A stretch of 64,000 bases of DNA from Siderastrea radians (lineage: Eukaryota > Cnidaria > Anthozoa > Scleractinia > Rhizangiidae): NCBI GenBank assembly GCA_964017195.1, contig OZ024898.1:5419482-5483481 (forward strand), given 5' to 3'. Position numbers and translations under genes: made by a program. Shown here one piece after another: positions 56,226 through 64,000 of the stretch. Every line of letters begins with the position of its first letter. The stretch's first letter is position 1. The notes beneath the pieces were generated by a model, which was not told the DNA's origin, ran no database searches, and saw only the letters and a list, made by a program, of their open reading frames with translations.

Positions 56226-59200
56226 AGTTCGCACAGTGCTGCTCACTACAGTTTAGCTTTTAAAAGTAAGACAGCCTACAAATTAGACTTAAATGGGTTG
56301 ACGGTGACGGTGGACGAAGCTTTATGTTCACATCAATGCTAAGATCAACATCTGTCAGTAATAGTTTAATCAATTAAGGCGGCTGCGTGTCTGCTAAAAT
56401 TTAAAGATTAAACTCATATGACGCCGCTTAAAGGCAATTTTTGTTGAAACAGGAAACTGAAAGGGACAAATCAGGCAAGATATAAGCTACATTTTCAAGA
56501 AAAGTTTTGCGCAAACAAGATAAAATTCCTTCGACAACACTACCCTTATGATAAAAATTTGGACAAGATGACATGATTTCCCACGACTTTAAGGTCTTTT
56601 GGAGGATAAATTTCTGTTTCATCTTGAATTTTCTTGTTTAAACAATATACGTAAAATAAGTGGGGCAGAGTAACCTTTGGTTACATCCTCCACTTTTCTT
56701 TTCGGCAGAAACAAGAGTAGCCAAGAAATTTTGTGTCTTCCACGAGACGGTATATGTTTGAACTGTCGAATTTCGTCGACTTTCCTTCGAAATTTAAGTT
56801 CAAATCTTAGCTTACTACTGCATGTGTTTTGGGTTTGTCTGTTTTATTTTCCCCGCGGGTTAAACAGACTAGCAGGTTGCCTCTAGTGGAACTTGCAAAC
56901 AGTGCAATCCTCTAGGGGAGGTTTTTCTTTTTCTCCTAATAAACTTTCACTTGAGGAAAATTTTCTCTAAACGGAAAATCTAAAATTTTGAGAAGCTTGT
57001 GTTAGGTGTGTTAGGGCCAACTAATGTTGCTGCTTTAATCGGGCTCAAAAATCTTTTATGTTTGAACTTTCAGTACCAATAGTGACAAGCATCCAGTTTC
57101 TCCTTACGGATATAACTACTTGTTGAAACATGCAGGTCACGAGAATACAGGGAATAATCACTTAAAATAAAATGTCTTGGTGTTTTAGCAGATTGTCTCA
57201 ACCAGTAACGTAAGAGGAACATAGAGAAGAGTGAGGAGAACATGCATGTTGATATTAGCTCTTTAAGGGTGAAACAAAAGACGACAAACTCTACATAAAG
57301 TGCGGATGACCAAGAGGATTTGCCACTTGTTATCGAGGAATCAAGATATTAAGATGACAGGAACATCCTTGATAAAACGTGGGAAATAAAGATAAAGAAA
57401 GCCCATTTTGTATTAATCTGATAGCGTCAATCTGTTAAGTAAATGATAGATTTGGTAATTGTCACATTAAGACGATCTAAGAATAAGACAACCTACAAAT
57501 TAGACTTCAATGAGGTTGACCGTGACGGTAGACAAAGCTTTAAGTTCACATGCATATTAAGATTAACATCTGTCAGTAATATTTTAATCAGTTAAGCGGC
57601 TGCGTCGACAAAAATTTAAAGATTAAACTCATATGACGCAGCTAAAAAAAATCATGGAAAGGGTGTAATGCTATCTTTGTTGCCATTACTTTGTTGGAAC
57701 AGGAAACTGAAAGGGGTAAATAAGCCTTGATGTTATGCTTAAAACTTAACATTTATGACATTCATGAGGGCCTACATTTTACTAAAAAGCACTGAAAATA
57801 ACCAGAAAGAAAACCATATTATTATATAAACTGGAGTGTTTTATAGAAATTTCCACCACTGAGAAAAATGGTACATGTAATTGGTACTTGTTAAAGTACA
57901 ATAATTTTACATGTGAAAATACGGCAATCAGCTTTCGCGACGTCACGCGCCTTCTTTCGCGCCACTTTTGACAACAGTTTGCCATGATTTCGTAGTTCTC
58001 GATCTCTGTTCGCTTGGCTCGTTCAGAAAAACGAAATAACTGCTTACAGGTTACGATGGCCAAGAGCAATACTGAGTGAGCAAAGATGCAGGTTAAACTT
58101 TTGTCGGCTTTCCTAATTGACCATTTAAACTTTAAATTTTGGCTTAGTATTGTGTTTTGGGGTTTTGGTTTCTTTGGCGGGTCATCATTCATTTTTATTA
58201 AAACAAGCCAAATTCGCTAAAAAATAAAAACCCTTAAGGTTATTCCTCTGAAATAGAACTAACAATAGATTCTTGCTGAAACTTTGCCTACTTAATATTC
58301 ATCATATGGGAGTTTCAATTTTAAAATAAAAAGTGGGGCCAGTGCCCGTGTTGGTTAAGGAGCTGACAGGTGTCGAATATACCCCATTTTAGCATTTAAG
58401 CGATGCTTTTGTAGAAGTGCATTCGAGTTCAATTTAAAGCTCACCATAACTCTAAACTCATACGAACTCGCTAAAAAGTACATCAGATACATTGTGTTGG
58501 ACATAGGTTAACTTTTTACATTTGTTTCCGAGAGAAACATTTTTGCACTAGGTTAATATCAAACAAAATCTGTTGTTCTGGTTACCAAAATGCAAAACAA
58601 AAAACTGCATTTCAGTTCTATTTCCCTCGTTTATTTAATTTCCAACAATAAAAACTTGATCTGTCTTCTCTTAGAGAAAGGTTGAAGGTAGTTGATTAAA
58701 ATGAATGAAAAACACGCTGGGGTGCCCGTGCTCCTTTACGAGAAAACAACCACTTATTGTTTTAGCGACCTTAGTCTCAATGGAAACCTCTATGTACTAA
58801 TGACGCAAGAAATTATGCGCAGTAGGTGATGCGCGATGCAAAAGAGATGAATCACCTTAAGTTGTGCTATAATCGCCAAACTCAACTTTACGTATTGCGA
58901 TATCACATAGTTTTTTTTTAATAATATGTAGGTCGATAATTCATTTAACAGCATTCTTTGCCGAGAGCTAGACTATTTGCTGTGAGATCTAAATCGTATG
59001 TTCGATACACTTTGACAAATAAAAACTGTTAACTGCTTGTATTGATGGTTGACAGTAAAAGTGAGTTTTTTTTAACGATTAACAGGTAAATTTTAGACCG
59101 TTTAATTTGCCGTTTGACAGGCCATCACATGTACTGATTCCCATTCAACCTTAACACGGAAACAGACAAGATAAGAAAGGAATGTCGCGGAAGGCAGAGA

Positions 59201-59360
59201 TATCGTCATTCGCAAAGTGCCGGAAACCAAAAAAAAATGTGTTTTACAGTGGCACAAGACAAAAGAGGCAACTATGACTACTATAAAATTGAACTACTTA
59301 GTGCCTCGCCTCTCGGGATTTTCAGAACTCCTTCGTCTTATGTAAGAAGTCGTTATAATT

Positions 59361-59642
59361 GGGGCTTTTACTGAGTCAGAAATGAAAGTGTCCTGTATCT
59401 CTTTCTCTTTCATTATCTATAAAGGCACAAGTAATGGAGAGGTGAAAATTTAGCAAATGGTTTCTTAAAACGCACCTTGAAATTAAATAGTCTAGCTGTT
59501 GTAACTAGACCGTTTAATTTTAAGGTGCATTTTAAGAAACCAATTGCTATATAAATTTTCACCTGTCGACTAATTGTGCCATTATGGATAATCAAAGAGA
59601 TAGAGTTACAGAACCCTTTCTTCTCTGACTGAGTAAAACCCT
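59361..59642. mobile_element. 282-bp foldback MITE, copy 1
   Basis: The arms pair over about 130 bp, from GGGGCTTTTACTGAGTCAGA inward to GCACCTTGAAATTAAA. Its partner at 63285-63563 lies at the equivalent place in the next repeat unit. Confidence 0.85.
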
Positions 59643-61001
59643 CAACTAGTAGCGAGCGCAATCCTTTAGGCGAGAGTATCTTTCTATTCTTTCCACTACC
59701 CCAATGAACTTTTCTTTCTGGCCACGGAGAGATTTATGTGCAAGTAACGTCGCTCGGCTAAAATCACCTGACTCAAAATCTACGAAACGTGACAAATGTG
59801 GTGATAGATAAAGAAAGACCAGTTTGCATTATTCAGATAGTGTCAATCAGTAAAGTAAATGATATGTTCGGTTACTGTGAGTCACAACTAAGTGGTAAGA
59901 TGATCTAAGAATAAAACAGTCTACAAATTAGACTGCAATGGTGTTAGCTGTTACGGTTGACAAACCACTTTTCACGAAAAAGCTCAAACCACTTTTCCAC
60001 TTAAGACTCTAAAAAGCTCAACTTTAATTTGAAGGACTCCAAAAAGCTCGTAACATTTATAAATAAATGCTCCCTTGAATGTGTGCTGTACTTTTTACGG
60101 TATTAAAGCAAAGCAATGCATTTGTGCAAGTGCAAGCGCTTGCCATGTTGGGCGATTTTCACGAACTGAGTTACATATAGGAGGGCTTTTACTAGTAAAT
60201 ATTATTTTTTAGTTAAATTTTCATAAGGGACTTTTCCCAGCTACTGATAATGATCCCCTCGAACTTTCTGTAGTTTTCCGTTGGAGATGAAAAGAGCAGG
60301 ATCAGATAAGTTAATGCACTCTCGTGGTTTCCTCACAAACCAAATGCAATTTTAGACGGGAAGGTGGAACTCATACCCAGTTTTAAACCCTAAGTGGCAA
60401 CGTTATTGACTTTAAGGTCTTTTGCAGGATGAATTTCTGTTACATCTTGAATTTTCTTGTTTAAACAATATACGTAAAATAAGTGGGGCAGAGTAACCTT
60501 TGGTTACATCCTCTGCTTTTCTTTTCGGCAGAAACAAGAGTAACCAAGAAGTTTTGTGTCTTCCACGAGACGGTATATGTTTGAACTTTCGGCTTTTGTC
60601 GATTTTCCATCGATATTTAAGTTCAAATCTTAGGTTACTACTGCGTTTGTTTTTATATATAATTAGGGTTTTGTTTTATTTTCCCCGCGGGCTAAACAGA
60701 CTACCAGGTTGACCCTAGCAGAACTTGCAAACAGTGCAATCCTCTAGGGGAGGGTTTCTTTTCTGATCCTAATGAACTTTCACTCGAGGAAAATTTTCTC
60801 TAAAGTTAACGTAAATTTAAAATTGTGAGAAGCTTGTGTTAGGTGTGTTAGGGCCAACTAACGTTGCTGCTATAATCGGGTTCAAAATCTTCCATTTTTA
60901 CCCTTTCAGTACCAATAGTGACAAGCATCCAGTTTCTCCTTACGGGTATAACTACTTGTTCAAACATACAGGTCACGAGAATTCAGAAAATAATCACTTA
61001 A

Positions 61002-61623
61002 CCCTCGGAAGTACATGAAAGTCACACCCCCGCCGTGGTACAGGGGGGGGGGGAGGGGGTTGATGGAGCCTCTCCCCTGGGTTTTTGCTGTGCTTCAACA
61101 TTTTGGAGAGATTTTGCCGTTGGCTGTTTGGTAGAAAGCGGGTTTGATGTGCTGTACAAGATGAGGTATTTATTATGGGTTGGAGTGCTGCTGGGGGCCT
61201 GTGACGTCATCCAAGATGGTGGCGAATATGGCCGCCATCTTGGATTCTACCAAAAATTAGAAAGAATGAAAAAACGGCGGAAAATGGAAATAGTTAATGC
61301 TAGTCATGTAAAATATGACATAATTAAACACTTTGCTGCTTTTGTGTACAATTAAACAATTTGTGCTATTTTCACCTAAAAAGGCGAAAAACACACAGTC
61401 TTACCCAAAAATGGCTTGACCACCTGCTACTTATGACGTCATTTCTCGTAACCATAGCAACTTATTCTCACCAAACTTGCGTCAAGATGTGTCTAAGGGA
61501 TATCATGCCTACAGCTACTGAAAACGGCAAGTGCTGACGGAAAATCGTCTTGGAAAAATTGAAGAAAAACCTTATGGGGGGGGTGGCATCCGCCGCTTCC
61601 CCCTTCCTTTGAACGCCTGAGGG
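61002..61623. mobile_element. 622-bp piggyBac-like MITE with TTAA target duplication
   Basis: TTAA at 60998-61001 and 61624-61627 flanks an element beginning CCCTCGGAAG and ending CGCCTGAGGG. The repeat unit at 57165-57175 has the uninterrupted CACTTAAAAT site. TTAA plus CCC...GGG ends is the piggyBac signature. Inside are G-runs and the palindrome around AAGATGGTGGCGAATATGGC. No transposase. Confidence 0.85.
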
Positions 61624-62034
61624 TTAAGATAAAATGTCTTGATGTTTAAGCAAATTCTCTCAACCAGTAACGTAAGAAATACACAGGGAAGAGTGAGGAG
61701 AACATACATGTTGATATTAGCGCTTTAAGGGTGAAGCAAAAGACGACAAATTCTACATAAGATGCGGATGACCAAGAGGATTTGCCTCTTGTTATCGAGG
61801 AAACAAGATATTAAGATGACAGGTGCATCCTTGATAAAACGTGGGAAATAAAGATAAAGAAAGGCCATTTTGTATTAATCAGATAGCGTCAATCAGATAG
61901 CCTAAAATTAGACTTCAATGGAGTTGACCGTGACGGTCGACAAAGCTCTATGCTCACATGCATGTTAAGATCAACATCTGTCAGTAATACTTTAATCAGT
62001 TAAGGCGGCTGTGTCGGCAAAAATTTCAAGATAT

Positions 62035-62160
62035 ATATGTTATTTACCAGCCGGGAGGTCCGTATAGGGAAAAACTGTGCTCGTGGTCTTGAACTGTTTT
62101 CAAGACCGTGGGCACCGTTTTTTCCCTATACGGACCGACCCAGGCCGGTAAATAACATAT
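62035..62160. mobile_element. 126-bp foldback (ATATGTTATTTACC ends)
   Basis: The arms read ATATGTTATTTACC from both ends and continue through GGTCCGTATAGGGAAAAA and GGTCTTGAA to a 6-base loop. It interrupts the repeat unit after AAAATTTCAAG, where sister units continue with ATTAAACTCATATG. Confidence 0.85.
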
Positions 62161-63284
62161 TTATTTTTCCAACATTTGCGAATTTGCAAGGCAAATCTTG
62201 GAAGGTTGCAGGTACGAGTGTAAGTTTCATTGAGTCAGGTGCCAGGAAACTGGGGAGCGAATGTAATCTTAAACTCTTCAAACTTTTAAGTTTAAGCTTA
62301 ATTTTCTCGACGAAAAACTACCCTACCATCTCGAAAAGGATATTTCTCAAGAAAAGACATTCGAATAATAGCCGGCATGAAGAAAAACAAACGTAATTAA
62401 GAGCTAATAATTTAACTAACTAAACGCAAAACCTTCCTTCGCCCCTGTGTAAACAAGAATACTTAAACGGCATACTTAAAAAAGAGAAAGCGGGGCAGAA
62501 TAACCGCTAGTTACTAACATTATCTGTTTCTTCTTTCGGCAGAAACATGAGCAACCAAGAAATTTGGTGCTCATGATGAAATTACGGTATATGATTGAAC
62601 TTTTGGTTTTTGTCGGCTTTCCTTTGACCATTTAAACTTTAAATTTTGGCTTAGTACTGTGTTTTGGGGTTTTGGTTTCTTTGGCACCGGGGTCATCATT
62701 CATTTTTATTAAAACAAGCCAAATTCGCTAAAAAATAAAAACCTTTAAGTTGTACCATAATCGCCAATCGCAACTTCATGTATTGCGATCTCACATAGCT
62801 TTTTTTATAATATGTAGGCCGATTAATCATTTGACAGCATTCTTTGCCGAGAGCTAGACGATTTGCTGCAAGATCTAAATCGTATAGTATGTTCGAGACA
62901 CTTTGACAAATAAAAACTGTTAACTGCTTGTATTGACGGTTGACAGTTAAAGTGAGTTTTTTTTTAACGATTAACCGTTAAATTTTAGGCCGTTCCAATG
63001 CCGTTTGACGGACCGTCACATGTATTGATTACTATTGAACCTCAACACGGAAAAAGACAAGATAAGAAAGGAGTGTCGCAGAGGGCAGACATATCGTCAT
63101 TCGCGAAGTACCGGAAGCCAAAAAAAACTAGCGAAAAGAAATGTTTCTTTAAAAAGTTTACAGTGGCACAAGACAGAAGAGGTAACTATAACTAATAAAA
63201 AATTGAACTACTTTTTAATAGTGCCTCACCTCTCGGGATTTTCAGAAGTCCTTCTTCTCATGTAAGGGAAGTCGTTTCAAGTTT

Positions 63285-63563
63285 GGGCTTTTGAGTCAGA
63301 AATGAAAGCGTAGTTTAGCTCTTTCTCTTTTATTATCCATAATGGCACAAGCAATGGACAGGTGAAAATTTAGCAAATGGTTTCTGAAAATGCACCTTGA
63401 AATTAAACAGCTTAGCTGGTTGTCGCCAGAGTAGTGTTTAATTTCAAGGTGCGTTTTAAGAAACCATTTGCTTATTTCACTGTCGATTAATTGTGCCATT
63501 ATAGATAATGAAAGAGAAAGAGCTACAGAACGCTTTCGTTTCTGACTCCTGAGTAAAAGCCCC
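63285..63563. mobile_element. 279-bp foldback MITE, copy 2
   Basis: The same family and relative position as 59361-59642, with arms GGGCTTTTGAGTCAGAAATG inward to GCACCTTGAAATTAAAC. The minus-strand frame across it is an artefact. Confidence 0.85.
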
Positions 63564-64000
63564 AACTAGTATCGAGTGCAATCCTTTAGGTGAGGGTTTC
63601 TTTCTAAAATGAACTTTTCTTTTAACCATTCTCTTAACTTAAATCTTAAATTTTGAGGATTTTTTTTACAAATCAAACCCAGCCTGGCCATGGAGAGCTT
63701 TAAAACGTGACAAATGTGGGTAATAGATAAAGAAAGACCATTTTGTAGTATTCAGAAAGCGTCAATCAGTTAATTTAAAAGTAAATGATATGTTCGGTTA
63801 TTGTCACAACTCAGTGATAAGATGATGTAAGAATAATGGTGTTGACTGTGACCGTTGACAAAGCTTTTAATGCTCACATCTTAAAGGGACACCATGTTTC
63901 ACGGGGATTTTTCCATTTTCGGGTGAAAAATGTGGTGAAAGTTAAATTAAATGCCTTTTCACATACACAGAATACTCCTAGAACGTCAAGAGAAGGAAAT

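Larger units (their letters stand above)
56226..63900. repeat. Macro-satellite: several kb-scale diverged repeat units, no gene
   Basis: Marker sequences recur in order. TTCGGCAGAAACAAGAG or its variants occur at about 56700, 60525 and 62535. CCTACAAATTAGACTTAAATG-type segments occur near 56275, 57490, 59920 and 61900. AACATCTGTCAGTAAT recurs near 56348, 57567 and 61973. GGTTTTGGTTTCTTTGG recurs near 58160 and 62665. The frames at 56677 and 60500 (MVTSS-start) are paralogous but differ in frame integrity and lack domains. Insertions distinguish the units. Confidence 0.75.

Noticed and set aside
58337..58380. tRNA-like or promoter-like stretch (GTGCCCGTGTTGGTTAAGGAG)
   Set aside because: It lacks a B box and pairing stems; nothing firm can be said.

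Overview
The window is eukaryotic, AT-rich, intron-bearing DNA crowded with short inverted-repeat transposons. The gene content fits an anthozoan cnidarian, most likely a stony coral or sea anemone: an SLC22-type transporter, small secreted cysteine-rich peptides, a SAM-HECT protein, and a hammerhead-like motif at a retroelement-like tail. The organism call is inference; no species-diagnostic gene was seen.

Layout. Most of the window is built from repeated blocks. Block R (1-2750) carries the first exon of an SLC22-like transporter. It recurs at 23044-25075 and, truncated, at 27207-27592. Block S (about 2915-19868) carries SLC22 exon 2 and a minus-strand cluster of cysteine-rich peptide exons (types A, B and C). 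It recurs in the same orientation at about 40755-55155. Block T (20986-23043) recurs at 25081-27206. The order is R-S1-T1-R'-T2-R''-[giant element]-S2. From about 56226 to 63900 lies a separate macro-satellite of diverged, repeated units with no recognisable gene.

The most striking object is a 13 kb composite element (27770-40754). Its ends are inverted copies of TACGGAAGCTTCAAAGGGAC. Each end continues into about 700 bp of an inverted 43-bp minisatellite. Inside are two convergent, intron-containing genes. On the plus strand a SAM-domain plus HECT-domain ubiquitin-ligase-like gene begins 36 bp inside the left array. On the minus strand lies an integrase-fold (DDE, retroviral-integrase-like) transposase of at least eleven exons. 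Both genes carry a few stops or frameshifts, so this copy is probably dead, but catalytic residues of both are still visible. The element sits between the truncated SLC22 exon 1 (R'') and S2, so its arrival, or a later deletion, beheaded the second SLC22 copy.

The second theme is the cysteine-rich family. Type A and type C are two-exon genes: a signal-peptide exon, then a mature-peptide exon joined in phase 1. Type B has a mature exon but no signal exon of its own that I could find. It may be an alternative last exon of the type C transcript. After duplication the copies have diverged: A1 has a nonsense codon, B2 is shortened, C2 has gained two cysteines, and A2 and C1 are intact.

All SLC22 exon copies but one are broken, each by a different lesion, and no downstream SLC22 exons were recognised. 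Comparing S1 with S2, and the 56-64 kb repeat units with one another, gives natural empty sites for several small transposons (TA, TTAA, AAATAA and TTTATG target duplications).
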